Of a stretch of 64,000 bases of DNA, positions 43,544-52,172 are shown piece by piece. Under the pieces are notes generated by a model. The model was given only the letters and a program-made list of their open reading frames with translations. It did not search any database and was not told the origin of the DNA. Origin of the DNA: JARBAK01 sp034472185 (GTDB taxonomy: Bacteria > Pseudomonadota > Alphaproteobacteria > Rickettsiales > Midichloriaceae); assembly GCA_034472185.1 (NCBI GenBank), contig JARBAK010000001.1:1-64000 (forward strand), written 5' to 3'. Every line of letters begins with the position of its first letter. The first letter of the stretch is position 1. A program made the translations under genes and the position numbers.

Positions 43544-44017
43544 ATGGGACGAGAACAAAACACCATGCGGCACAGCTACCCGGCTTATGGGCTTTTTATT
43601 AAAGCTCGCATGCTTTTGATTGGTTCTCTTATTTTACTTGCTGCAACGTTTTGCAGTTGCAGTTGCCAAGACTCACATATGATTGACGTACCGGCGTTTG
43701 AGTATGGAGATGGGTATAGCGATTGTCAAGATTTAGTCAACAATATTAAAGAAGTTGAGTTTTTTATTAAAAGAGCCGTTTATCGATACAAGCATCCATC
43801 CCTTTTTACTTCTAGTCCTATTTGCGTTTTTTCAGTGATGCATGATGCAGTGCGTAATCAATATTTTCTATATGAAAGATTGCAATATTGGAAAAACTTA
43901 TATGGCGAAAAGGGATGTAAAACGTATCTACACGCTGATGATTCGCGCTATAATGCGCATGCAGACAGAGTAAATACTATTGCTATTCTGCCACCTCTAG
44001 CGGTCTTGGATGATTAG
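43544..44017 (+). CDS. Unknown exported protein or lipoprotein
   Basis: The ATG at 43544 follows an excellent AGGGGGG ribosome site. After a basic start, a hydrophobic segment (residues 21-37, MLLIGSLILLAATF) ends in CSCSC, giving several possible lipidation or processing sites. The mature part of about 115 residues is rich in Tyr and His and has conserved-looking cysteines (CQDLVNN; SPICVFSVMHD; KGCKTYL). No family is recognised. It is flanked by tsaD (divergent) and another exported protein (convergent). Confidence 0.6.
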   Translation: MGREQNTMRHSYPAYGLFIKARMLLIGSLILLAATFCSCSCQDSHMIDVPAFEYGDGYSDCQDLVNNIKEVEFFIKRAVYRYKHPSLFTSSPICVFSVMHDAVRNQYFLYERLQYWKNLYGEKGCKTYLHADDSRYNAHADRVNTIAILPPLAVLDD

Positions 44018-44089
44018 TTTAAAAGTTATAATTAAGATTATTGATTCTTTTATATAGATATTGCAAATCTTCTTAAGAAATTCAGAATA

Positions 44090-44749
44090 TTACTGAATTG
44101 ATATTTTTTTTATGCAGTTAGCTCCATCAATGAGTATTGTAGCGCTGTAGCTTAATGCCATATTACAATTAATAGCTCCTATAGCTTTGATATATGCAAA
44201 AGTTGCATCTTTATTATTTGATTGTACATTTGGCAAACTACTCTGAGGCGTTGAAGATACTTTTATTATAGATATTTCTTTTATACTGACGGATGCAATA
44301 GCATTGCCACCGTCTTCTGATAGCTCCAATTTATTAAGTATTGCTTCATAAGCATAGCAGATAGATGTATGTGATATATTATACTGATAGGTTATATAAT
44401 TACCTTTATTGTATAATGCCGATACTTCTGTTTCTTTATTTAAGCCGCCATCTGTATATAGAGTGGATTGAATTCGAAATTGTGCATCATCTGTTATATA
44501 AAAATTGAAGAAAGCATCAATAGAGCTTTTATTCTGAGAGCTTATTACTGCAGACATTTGTAGCAAAAAATCATTAATAGATTGTGTGTTGAGAGGAGAT
44601 AGCGTGTTTATACTAGAAAGAGACTTAATAGGGGCAGATTCGCATTGTGCTGTGAAAGTAATTACCAAATATATAATTGCCTGAATGCATATTAACCTAT
44701 ATATGCTCTGCGAAGCTTTATTATTCTGTGGATGTAAGATATTATTCAT
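44090..44749 (-). CDS. Unknown exported protein
   Basis: A 219-residue protein with a signal-like hydrophobic segment near residues 17-37 (IYRLICIQAIIYLVITFTAQ). The mature part has the look of a small alpha/beta domain (INDFLLQMSAVISSQNKSS; FFNFYITDDAQFRIQSTLY). I do not recognise the family. It ends convergently with the preceding lipoprotein-like gene and is separated by 227 bases from the next membrane protein. Confidence 0.55.
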   Translation of the reverse strand: MNNILHPQNNKASQSIYRLICIQAIIYLVITFTAQCESAPIKSLSSINTLSPLNTQSINDFLLQMSAVISSQNKSSIDAFFNFYITDDAQFRIQSTLYTDGGLNKETEVSALYNKGNYITYQYNISHTSICYAYEAILNKLELSEDGGNAIASVSIKEISIIKVSSTPQSSLPNVQSNNKDATFAYIKAIGAINCNMALSYSATILIDGANCIKKISIQ

Positions 44750-44976
44750 AGTAAACGAGTCGAGTTATTAGATAGGAACTTGAATTTTGAAAATAAGCTC
44801 CTAGTGCATAGATTGTCACTATTATGAGCGAAAAGCAAATCGTGAGAATTGTTTTTTAGACAGCTAGAGAGCGTTAATCTAAATTTAAAGTGGCCCTATA
44901 GTTTAGGGTAGGGGTTAGGTAACTTCTGAAATTCAATAACCAATATTAGGTATATTATGAATATACCGCTTAATCA

Positions 44977-45981
44977 GTGAATTTATTTATGTGGAAAAGG
45001 TTTAAAAATACTTTTGTAAAGTATTCACTCGAAGCATCTAGTATGCTTGAGAAGTTTGAGTGGCATATCGAGGATAAAATACAGCAACTTAGCCCAAAGT
45101 TTTCCTATTATATGAAACGATATATTCGTGTAGTAGAAAATATTAAATATTTGAGATTACTCAATTTCGGTAAGATATATATACCCTTGCTGCTTACTTT
45201 TCCAATCACATGGGTGATTCTTACTCAAAGGGGCATTACTGTGCTTATTGCTTTATTTTGGATTTTGTTTTTTCTAATTTTTTTTCTTGTTTTATTTGGG
45301 CTCGCATGTTCTGCAAGTAGAACTTTTGATCTAATAGGAAAGATAAGCGGTATTTCAGCATATAGTAGGATGGTAGCGGCTCTATACGGTAGGGAAAAAC
45401 ATACTAAAGCTTCGATACAAGAAAGTTGTATTATGCTGGTGGTACTTTTAGTAGTGGTGACGCAATCATTATTCTTAATTCATACTACTGGGATGCTTTA
45501 TATTGCAGGATTTTCCATCCTAGGCTTCTTGTTATTTCCATTTATATACGGACTAAACATAGTAGCGAGAGAAGCAATATTTTCTCTGATATCGAATATG
45601 GGTGTATGGATAGCGTGCTTTGTTACAGATAGTACGTTCGATGGTTCTTTTAGGCTCATTTATATTATGTATTATGCAGCTGCTGTTGCGTGGACATTTG
45701 GATATAGAATTTTACGCAGTGGTGCTAGAAGAGAAAATGTTAATCTATTACCAATGCTTAAGCTTTATGATATTGTTTGGAATGCTTATACAGTTGCGTG
45801 CTTTTGTCTGGTGATTTGCGGCATTTTCTTTGAGATGAATTTTGTATTTTATCTTTTATTGGCGATTGCTACTTATGTATTGCACTTACAAGCTGGAAGG
45901 GTAAGAATGAAACATTCTTATATAACTGATTTCTCAATAGGATTGCTTTTTACAGCTGGATTTTTAATCGGGAAATGTTGA
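44977..45981 (+). CDS. Polytopic membrane protein, possible UbiA-like relic without catalytic aspartates
   Basis: A 334-residue protein with about eight membrane segments (start GTG 44977 or ATG 44989). By eye, its C-terminal half follows the UbiA prenyltransferase pattern: YYAAAVAWTFGYRILRSGAR sits where UbiA has the WTxGYDTIYAxxDxxDD motif, and SASRTFDLIGKISG sits where the first NDxxDxxxD motif lies. In both places the metal-binding aspartates are almost all missing. It would therefore not bind Mg-prenyl diphosphate. The homology is an inference from spacing and hydrophobicity, but the frame is fully open, so the protein is probably made. Confidence 0.55.
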   Translation: MNLFMWKRFKNTFVKYSLEASSMLEKFEWHIEDKIQQLSPKFSYYMKRYIRVVENIKYLRLLNFGKIYIPLLLTFPITWVILTQRGITVLIALFWILFFLIFFLVLFGLACSASRTFDLIGKISGISAYSRMVAALYGREKHTKASIQESCIMLVVLLVVVTQSLFLIHTTGMLYIAGFSILGFLLFPFIYGLNIVAREAIFSLISNMGVWIACFVTDSTFDGSFRLIYIMYYAAAVAWTFGYRILRSGARRENVNLLPMLKLYDIVWNAYTVACFCLVICGIFFEMNFVFYLLLAIATYVLHLQAGRVRMKHSYITDFSIGLLFTAGFLIGKC

Positions 45982-46060
45982 CTATTCTCAATAGATTTTG
46001 TATACATGTTTGTTGTATTGGTTAGTGTTGGGGTAGGGCATAAATTAAACAGGGAGTTTT

Positions 46061-46267
46061 ATGGCTAAAAAACCATCATCGGGTAGTCTTAAGAAAGACA
46101 AAAGGGGAAACCTAAAGACCATTGAGGGCAAGGTTGTTGTTCCTGTACAATATAAGGGGAAGCATGTTGGGCATGGTGTGTTTATGGCTGCGAAATATGA
46201 AGGTGGAGCTCTAATTACTGGAAGTAATGGGGTGCCCTTACATTATAGGGCCATAATCTCTTCATGA
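46061..46267 (+). CDS. Small conserved-type protein of unknown function
   Basis: A 68-residue basic, glycine-rich protein (KKDKRGNLKTIEGKVVVPVQ) that resembles small conserved proteins seen in Rickettsiales by my recollection. A ribosome site (CAGGGAG) lies 6 bases before the ATG. It sits just upstream of rpe on the same strand, 22 bases before the rpe start I favour, so the two are likely co-transcribed. Function unknown. Confidence 0.7.
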   Translation: MAKKPSSGSLKKDKRGNLKTIEGKVVVPVQYKGKHVGHGVFMAAKYEGGALITGSNGVPLHYRAIISS

Positions 46268-46289
46268 AATGGGATTTTTTGCTGAAGGT

Positions 46290-46943
46290 ATGAAGCCTTT
46301 GGTTTCTGTATCTATTCTGTCTACGGATTTGCTTACCATTAAGGCAACCGTAAAGGCTTTGGAAAAGGGAGGGGCAGACTTTATACATATAGATATAATG
46401 GATGGAAGTTTTGTTCCTGAGATTAGTTGGGGGGCGGGATTTGTTGCTGCGTTAAAAAAAATCACATATTTACCATTAGATGTCCATCTTATGGTGGATC
46501 ATCCGGAGCGTCATATAAGCCGTTTTTTACAAGCAGGGAGTGATATATTGACGTTTCATTTAGAAGCCACCATGTACCCTGAGAAGCTACTAAATATAGT
46601 AAGAGAAAGTGGGAAAAAAGCTGGAATTGCACTTGCTCCCTCAACTCATGAAGGTGCTTTAGAATATTTATACGATAAAGTAGACCATGTACTCGTTATG
46701 ACAGTAACTCCTGGGTATTGTGGTCAGTTATTTATTACTTCGCAGCTCAAAAAAATACAGCATATCGCTCAAAGGAGTCGAGAGCGCCAACTGTCTCCTA
46801 GTATAGGAGTAGATGGCGGTATTAACCAGCAAACTGCAAACCTTACCGCTAAAACTGGCGCAAACATTATAGTTAGTGGCAGTTTTGTATTTAGCAATGG
46901 AATTAAAAATATAAGGAGCAATATTAATTCCTTGAGACTTTAA
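46290..46943 (+). CDS. rpe: Ribulose-phosphate 3-epimerase
   Basis: This TIM-barrel enzyme of the pentose phosphate pathway interconverts ribulose 5-phosphate and xylulose 5-phosphate. The metal and active-site segments are intact: SVSILSTDLL, FIHIDIMDGSFVPEIS, LDVHLMV, MTVTPGYCGQLF and IGVDGGINQQTA. The ATG at 46290 aligns with the normal family start; an in-frame ATG at 46269 adds seven residues. It converges with yajC, overlapping by 4 bases. Confidence 0.94.
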   Translation: MKPLVSVSILSTDLLTIKATVKALEKGGADFIHIDIMDGSFVPEISWGAGFVAALKKITYLPLDVHLMVDHPERHISRFLQAGSDILTFHLEATMYPEKLLNIVRESGKKAGIALAPSTHEGALEYLYDKVDHVLVMTVTPGYCGQLFITSQLKKIQHIAQRSRERQLSPSIGVDGGINQQTANLTAKTGANIIVSGSFVFSNGIKNIRSNINSLRL

Positions 46944-47404
46944 ACTATTCTTTTCTTTTTAGAGCGACGTTCAGACGTAGTGTGTGTTTTTGCAGTAGCC
47001 AATGTTGTGACGGCGCTGTCTCCATTGCCTTTCTTTTTTTCTGTTGTACTCTTACGACTATGATTAAGTACCTCAGCTATGCTATCTCTCCTTATTTTTA
47101 CTTCGACTCCCTGTGCGATTTCGGCTGTTATTATGTCCTTATCGCTTACTCCAGTTACTTTAGCAATAATAGAGTTAGCAACTACCACCTCATCGCCTCG
47201 AGATAAATTAGAGACTATATTTTTATGTTCTTTTACTCGCTTTTGCTGTGGTCTTATTAGAAAAAAGTAGAAAACAGCGCCAATCAAGAACAATGGCGCG
47301 AAATTAATTATCGTAGATGAAAAACCCATTGAATCGCTTACCTCTATTTTATCTGCGCCTGTTTCTGCGATAGCTGTTGCTATAACGCCTAACTCATTAC
47401 TCAT
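46940..47404 (-). CDS. yajC: Sec translocase accessory subunit YajC
   Basis: YajC is a small inner-membrane partner of SecDF. It has one membrane helix (IINFAPLFLIGAVFYFFLIRPQQKRVKEH, residues 32-60) followed by the cytoplasmic domain (LSRGDEVVVANSIIAKVTGV). The C-terminal 40 residues are a basic low-complexity extension (KKGNGDSA; SERRSKKKRIV), longer than in many homologues. It has 154 residues. secD and secF are not adjacent. The stop overlaps the end of rpe by 4 bases. Confidence 0.93.
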   Translation of the reverse strand: MSNELGVIATAIAETGADKIEVSDSMGFSSTIINFAPLFLIGAVFYFFLIRPQQKRVKEHKNIVSNLSRGDEVVVANSIIAKVTGVSDKDIITAEIAQGVEVKIRRDSIAEVLNHSRKSTTEKKKGNGDSAVTTLATAKTHTTSERRSKKKRIV

Positions 47405-47519
47405 TTTATACCTATTTGAAATAAGCTTATGAAAAAATTACGCTTGCATATCAATGCTTGACTAATGAAGGGTACATTGTACTAATATATTCAGAAATAG
47501 CAACTTTATCTCCAATGCT

Positions 47520-47840
47520 ATGAAGGATTTTAAAACTATTTTAAGAGGCGTACTCTATCCGCTCTACTTAAAGAGCGATCCATTATTAGAAAAGATACGA
47601 CAGAATTGGTTTGAAATAGTAGGTGTAAATTTAGCAAGTGTAAGTATGCCTATGCAAATAGTAAGGAGTTGCAGAGACGTAGTGGGTGGATGCCTTGTTG
47701 TGGGGCTTGAAAACTCCAGTAATATATTAGATTATTTAATGACAGAATCTATTATTCTAGATAAAATGCGCACTTATAAAATCAAAAAATTGCGCTATGT
47801 ACATAGGGATAGAGAAGGTAAAGCCGATTTAGTTAGATAA
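47520..47840 (+). CDS. DUF721/DciA-like protein
   Basis: The 106-residue protein matches the short DUF721 (DciA) family: LKSDPLLEKIRQNWFEIVG at the start, then MPMQIVRSCRDV and a hydrophobic beta stretch. DciA loads the replicative helicase in bacteria without DnaC. It diverges from yajC (115 bases between starts) and converges with thiM. The family assignment rests on pattern and size. Confidence 0.7.
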   Translation: MKDFKTILRGVLYPLYLKSDPLLEKIRQNWFEIVGVNLASVSMPMQIVRSCRDVVGGCLVVGLENSSNILDYLMTESIILDKMRTYKIKKLRYVHRDREGKADLVR

Positions 47841-47860
47841 GATGAGTCTGCAAATGAAAT

Positions 47861-48691
47861 TTAAGATGATGAAACGCTTGTTTGCCATAATGTATCTAGA
47901 AATGCGGTTCGAAATATACCAATATGTGGAGTTAAGTTAAGCTTATTTTTTTCTTGAGCTTTTTCATTTGAGGCCGTGAGTTGTCCACATAAGCTGAAAT
48001 AGGTGGTTGCGATGCATGCGGTTTCGAATAAATCTTGTGAAAGGCATGTAAAGGCACCGATAACAGCTGTGAGTGCACACCCCATTCCAGTCACGAATTG
48101 CATCAAATTAGAACCGTAATATACATGTGATTCCTTATCTCCATCTGTTATGAAGTCTATTGCACCGCTGGTTACTACAACGCATTGTAAGTTTTGAGCA
48201 ATTTTTTTAGCACTTAACTCTGCTTCTTTGGTAGAGTTGGTTGCTTCAACTCCAAAAGAGCTATTCTCTTGGTGTAGAGATATAATTTCACTCGCGTTAC
48301 CTCTGATAACATTTGAATATTTTGATAATTCCCGTGCGGTTTTAGTACGAATAGCTGTAGCGCCCGCTCCTACTGGATCTAATATCAGAGGCTTCTTATA
48401 TTGTATCGCTAATTTTGCAGCCTTATGAAATCGTTTTATAGAAGATTTATCTAATGTGCCTATGTTTATGATAATGCTACTAGCAAGAGTTATTAATTCT
48501 TCTAATTCTTCTGAGCATAAAGACATTATAGGAGCGGCCCCAATCGCTAGAAGGGCGTTTGCTACGAAGTCCATTGTTACGTGATTAGTTAGATTTAGCA
48601 CGAGTGGCTTAGATGCCCTCAGTATTCTGAGTGCGTCTTTTATATCTTTTCCTATATTTTGCATACTATGCAAGTTACTCATTTCATTCAT
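47861..48691 (-). CDS. thiM: Hydroxyethylthiazole kinase
   Basis: ThiM phosphorylates hydroxyethylthiazole so it can be joined to the pyrimidine half of thiamine. Key segments are intact: PLVLNLTNHVTMDFVANALLA, MSLCSEELEEL, LDPVGAGATAIRT, RGNASEIISL, and the ATP and substrate loop VTGMGCALTAVIGAF with the catalytic cysteine and GMGC motif. It has 276 residues. ThiE and ThiD are not adjacent. Thiazole salvage is unusual for this host-dependent lineage and may be acquired. PdhA, in this window, depends on thiamine diphosphate. Confidence 0.92.
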   Translation of the reverse strand: MNEMSNLHSMQNIGKDIKDALRILRASKPLVLNLTNHVTMDFVANALLAIGAAPIMSLCSEELEELITLASSIIINIGTLDKSSIKRFHKAAKLAIQYKKPLILDPVGAGATAIRTKTARELSKYSNVIRGNASEIISLHQENSSFGVEATNSTKEAELSAKKIAQNLQCVVVTSGAIDFITDGDKESHVYYGSNLMQFVTGMGCALTAVIGAFTCLSQDLFETACIATTYFSLCGQLTASNEKAQEKNKLNLTPHIGIFRTAFLDTLWQTSVSSS

Positions 48692-48718
48692 TTTATCTAA
48701 ATATTAGTTTAAATTCTA

Positions 48719-49258
48719 TTAATTGATAGCGTATCTTTTCCCATAAATTTTATTACATATTTGTTCTAAACTGTGCATACCTATCATGAAGTATACATAT
48801 TCAGCGCGTGCTTTACCATTAAGAGTTTCTAAGGTGTTAGACGGTATTTTGTTATCTGGTAAACCAAGAAACTTTGGGCGATAGTGGAAGATGCATATAT
48901 TACATACTATGGTCATAGAGTTTGTTTCTTTAAGAACATTTAACAACATGTTATACTCGCAACCGCGAGCAGCCATCCACATTTCATCTTCTTCAACACT
49001 ATAGGTAAGTCTGCTATTAGCGGATTTACTACTTGGGGCCCATTTATGTGCTTGAATAGTAGGTTTGCCGTGGCGCAGTACGTGTAACCATCTTAGTTTG
49101 ATTCCTGATAAATGTTGATTTTCTGTAATAAAGGCTCTTTTTAAACATAAATCCAATGGCTCGACTGTAGAGTCAATTCTTCGCTTTTCTTGCAATTCAT
49201 TTGTACCAAGATCTAATTTTGTTCCCATAAATTGTGGGGGGCGCCCTCTTTTGGCCAT
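48719..49258 (-). CDS. Conserved Rickettsiales-type protein of unknown function with AT-hook-like start
   Basis: A 179-residue protein beginning MAKRGRPPQF, an AT-hook-like basic segment. DLGTNELQEKRR, EPLDLCLKRAFITENQHLSG and IKLRWLHVLRHG follow and match, from memory, a hypothetical protein widespread in Rickettsiales. A nucleic-acid-binding role is possible from the AT-hook only. It precedes thiM by 27 bases on the same strand. Confidence 0.7.
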   Translation of the reverse strand: MAKRGRPPQFMGTKLDLGTNELQEKRRIDSTVEPLDLCLKRAFITENQHLSGIKLRWLHVLRHGKPTIQAHKWAPSSKSANSRLTYSVEEDEMWMAARGCEYNMLLNVLKETNSMTIVCNICIFHYRPKFLGLPDNKIPSNTLETLNGKARAEYVYFMIGMHSLEQICNKIYGKRYAIN

Positions 49259-49449
49259 ATATAAGTCTATTGTACGGGGTTATATTTATATATGAATAAA
49301 AGAGAAAGCTTAAATGTGGAAGGTATGTGCAGTATTTCAAGCAATGAAGAGCGTTAGTAAAATGGAGTTGTCAAAAGATCAATAGAGCGCTATGCTGCGT
49401 GCTTAGTGAGGTAGAAGCGCGATTTCCTCGATTGTTAGCGGAGTGTTGT

Positions 49450-50427
49450 ATGGATAAAAAATTGGAACTTAGTTCACAGCTTTTATTGCGTGCATATCAA
49501 AAGATGCTTTTGATACGCAAGTTTGAAGAAAAAGTAGAGCAGCTGTATAATGCAAGGCTGATTGGTGGATTTTGTCACTTATATATAGGGCAAGAAGCTG
49601 TTGCTGTAGGTATATGTGAATGTTTAGAAAGAGGAGATGCGGTAATTACCAGTTACAGAGGACACGGACTTATGCTAGCACTTGGTAGTGATCCATGTGC
49701 AGTTATGGCTGAGTTATGTGGTCGTAGCGGTGGATATTCGGGGGGGAAAGGCGGCTCTATGCATATGTTCGATACTGAGCATGGATTTTATGGTGGGCAC
49801 GGTATTGTTGGAGCACAAGTACCTATTGGAACGGGTTTAGCGTTTGCTTTTAAATATAGGAACCAACGTAATGTTTCGGTTACACTGTTTGGAGATGGAG
49901 CTTTAAATCAAGGGCAGGTATATGAATCATTTAATATCGCAAAATTGTGGAATCTTCCTGTTTTGTTTATTGTAGAAAACAATCAGTACGCTCTTGGTAC
50001 TGCTGTTGCGAGAGGTTGTTCAACTCCAGACTCTATGTGTGAGCGCGGTGTCTCATTTGGTATACCCGGGAAAGCGGTGGATGGTATGAGTTTTATAGAT
50101 GTTTTTCAAGCTGTAAAAGAGGCCGTAGAGTATGTGAAAGAGAATAGTACTCCTGTATTGCTTGAAATGAAGACGTATAGATATAGAGGACACTCAGTAT
50201 CTGATCCAGCGCAATATAGGACAAGAGAAGAATTGCAAATATACAGGGAAAAGGATTGTGTCTCCTCTTTGCGGCAATATATACTTGAAAATAAGAGGGC
50301 TGACGAGGAAGTGATAAAGAGCTTTGATATAGAAACGATGGATATAGTGCAAAAGGCTATAGATTTTGCACAAAATAGTAAAGAACCCGGAGAAGAGCAA
50401 TTGTATACGCATGTATATGCGAAATAA
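49450..50427 (+). CDS. pdhA: Pyruvate dehydrogenase E1 component, alpha subunit
   Basis: The alpha chain of E1 decarboxylates pyruvate using thiamine diphosphate. Diagnostic segments: MLLIRKFEEKVEQLYNARLI, GGFCHLYIGQEAVAVG, and the ThDP-binding motif FGDGALNQGQVYESF through VENNQYA. The phosphorylation-loop region YRYRGHSVSDPAQYR follows. The ATG at 49450 gives 325 residues; a GTG at 49399 extends it without similarity. The beta-subunit gene pdhB, usually next, is replaced by a BON lipoprotein, so the complex genes are dispersed. Confidence 0.94.
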   Translation: MDKKLELSSQLLLRAYQKMLLIRKFEEKVEQLYNARLIGGFCHLYIGQEAVAVGICECLERGDAVITSYRGHGLMLALGSDPCAVMAELCGRSGGYSGGKGGSMHMFDTEHGFYGGHGIVGAQVPIGTGLAFAFKYRNQRNVSVTLFGDGALNQGQVYESFNIAKLWNLPVLFIVENNQYALGTAVARGCSTPDSMCERGVSFGIPGKAVDGMSFIDVFQAVKEAVEYVKENSTPVLLEMKTYRYRGHSVSDPAQYRTREELQIYREKDCVSSLRQYILENKRADEEVIKSFDIETMDIVQKAIDFAQNSKEPGEEQLYTHVYAK

Positions 50428-50571
50428 TATAAAGTGATAGAAGTAGTGAAAAAATTAATATAAGAGAAGTATAGTTAATAAGGAGCTTTAGTTTATCTAG
50501 TGATATTAAGGTTTTCATACCAGTTAAACCTTATTGGTTGTATTGACTTATATTAAGTTGAAATGGTGCTA

Positions 50572-51165
50572 ATGAAAAAGAATATTTCATTCTTGTGCTT
50601 TGTTGTGTTTATACTAGGCGCAGTTTCAGGGTGTGGTGTAGTCGGACCTTTGGTTGTTGCCACAACAGGGGCGGTGCTTTCTGATGAACGCTCTATAGGA
50701 GCTATGATCGACGATAAGATCCTACTTAGAAAAGTAAAAGCTGCGTATAGTAGCTCTGGTATAGAGGATCTGAAGACGCATGTTAAAATTCTTGTTGTTG
50801 AAGGCAGAGTGTTATTGGTAGGGAATGTTGCTAAAGAAAGCTATGCAGAAGATGCTGTGCGGTTGGCTTGGGAAGTCCGTGGCGTTAAAGACGTAATGAA
50901 TGAAATCCAATGTGATAAACGAACGGTTTTGGAGGAAGCTTCTGATATATGGATTGTTGGACAAATTAACTCTAAATTGACCGTTGAAAGAAATATTCTT
51001 TCAACAAACTATAAGGTTGCTGCTAATAAGGGAGTTGTATATTTACTTGGAATTGCACAAAATCAAGAAGAGTTGGAGCACGTATTGAGGGTACTAAGCA
51101 CTGTGAATGGTGTTAAAAAGATCGTAAATTATGTGATACTTAAAGATGATCCAAAAAGATTTTAG
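50572..51165 (+). CDS. BON-domain lipoprotein
   Basis: A signal peptide with lipobox (VVFILGAVSGCG, Cys at about residue 22) is followed by two BON domains (residues 65-115 and 125-180; VEGRVLLVGNVAKESYAEDA and NKGVVYLLGIAQNQEELEHV), as in the OsmY/DolP group. It is probably anchored to the outer membrane and may help maintain envelope integrity. Start codons at 50563 or 50572 are both possible. It precedes pyrH by 36 bases. Confidence 0.85.
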   Translation: MKKNISFLCFVVFILGAVSGCGVVGPLVVATTGAVLSDERSIGAMIDDKILLRKVKAAYSSSGIEDLKTHVKILVVEGRVLLVGNVAKESYAEDAVRLAWEVRGVKDVMNEIQCDKRTVLEEASDIWIVGQINSKLTVERNILSTNYKVAANKGVVYLLGIAQNQEELEHVLRVLSTVNGVKKIVNYVILKDDPKRF

Positions 51166-51201
51166 ATTCCGTATAACTCTTTATAATATGCAGTGTGTTG
51201 A

Positions 51202-51915
51202 ATGAAGTATAAAAGAGTTTTATTGAAATTATCTGGTGAAGTACTAGGCGGTGAATCAAGTGCTGTGTTTGATATAGATGTTATGCGTGCTGTGTGTGCG
51301 GAGATTAAGGAGGCACATGGTCTTGGATGTCAGATTTGTCTTGTTGTTGGAGGCGGTAATATATGTAGAGGAGCTGCGATTACAAACATTGGTATTGATA
51401 GAATAACGGGGGACCAAATGGGTATGTTAGCCACTGTAATCAATGCTTTATCTCTGCAAAATGTTTTAGAATCCCTTGGTGTTGTTACTCGTGTTCAAAC
51501 GGCTATACCTATGCCTACTATAGGCGAACCCTATATAAGACGTCGTGCTATACGGCATATGGAAAAGGGACGCATAGTTATATTTTCAGCTGGAACAGGG
51601 CATCCTTTTTTTTCTACTGATACTGCAGCTGTATTGCGAGGCATAGAAACGGGTTGTGATGTTGTATTAAAGGGGTGTAGTGTGAACGGGGTTTATTCCG
51701 CAGATCCTAAAAAGAATGCATCGGTATTCAAGTATGATAGGGTGACGTATAAAGATGTATTGGATAATGAGCTTGGTGTTATGGACAATACAGCTGTGTC
51801 ATTAGCTGGTAATCATAATATGCCTATAATAGTTTTCAATATACAAAAACGAGGTGAAGTACTAAAAGTACTTAGTCATTTGGGTGATTTTTCGATAATA
51901 CATAGCAACAAGTAA
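51202..51915 (+). CDS. pyrH: UMP kinase
   Basis: PyrH phosphorylates UMP to UDP and is a hexameric amino-acid-kinase-fold enzyme. Diagnostic segments are RVLLKLSGEVLGGES, LVVGGGNICRGA, DRITGDQMGMLATVINAL, and FSAGTGHPFFSTDTAAVLRG. It has 237 residues. tsf and frr, common partners, are not adjacent. A small lipoprotein gene follows 5 bases later, suggesting one transcript with rimP. Confidence 0.96.
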   Translation: MKYKRVLLKLSGEVLGGESSAVFDIDVMRAVCAEIKEAHGLGCQICLVVGGGNICRGAAITNIGIDRITGDQMGMLATVINALSLQNVLESLGVVTRVQTAIPMPTIGEPYIRRRAIRHMEKGRIVIFSAGTGHPFFSTDTAAVLRGIETGCDVVLKGCSVNGVYSADPKKNASVFKYDRVTYKDVLDNELGVMDNTAVSLAGNHNMPIIVFNIQKRGEVLKVLSHLGDFSIIHSNK

Positions 51916-51920
51916 TTAAG

Positions 51921-52172
51921 ATGCGTTTTTTTAGAATAAACTGTATTAAGTGTGTTTTGTTTTTTGCATTTTCATGCTGTTTGGCATCGTGTTCAACTGG
52001 TACACTAAAAGAGTTATTGGGGCTAGAAAAATCAGAACCAGTTGGTGATATTAGTAATATAAGCACAGCTACATCTTTGAGTGTGCCTCGATTATTAAGA
52101 TTGCCTGAACGGAATGAAAACTCGCAGAGTAATGCGAGAGATAATGTACATTCAACGATGGGGAAAAAATAG
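51921..52172 (+). CDS. Small lipoprotein, BamF-like (DUF3035)
   Basis: An 83-residue protein with a lipobox (FSCCLASCS, Cys near residue 24). After it, ELLGLEKSEPVGDI and SLSVPRLLRLPE follow the pattern of the alphaproteobacterial BAM-complex lipoprotein BamF (LGL...DEF...PLxVPPxFxLxPP). The assignment is by pattern only. It begins 5 bases after pyrH, and its stop overlaps the rimP GTG start by one base, implying translational coupling. Confidence 0.55.
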   Translation: MRFFRINCIKCVLFFAFSCCLASCSTGTLKELLGLEKSEPVGDISNISTATSLSVPRLLRLPERNENSQSNARDNVHSTMGKK

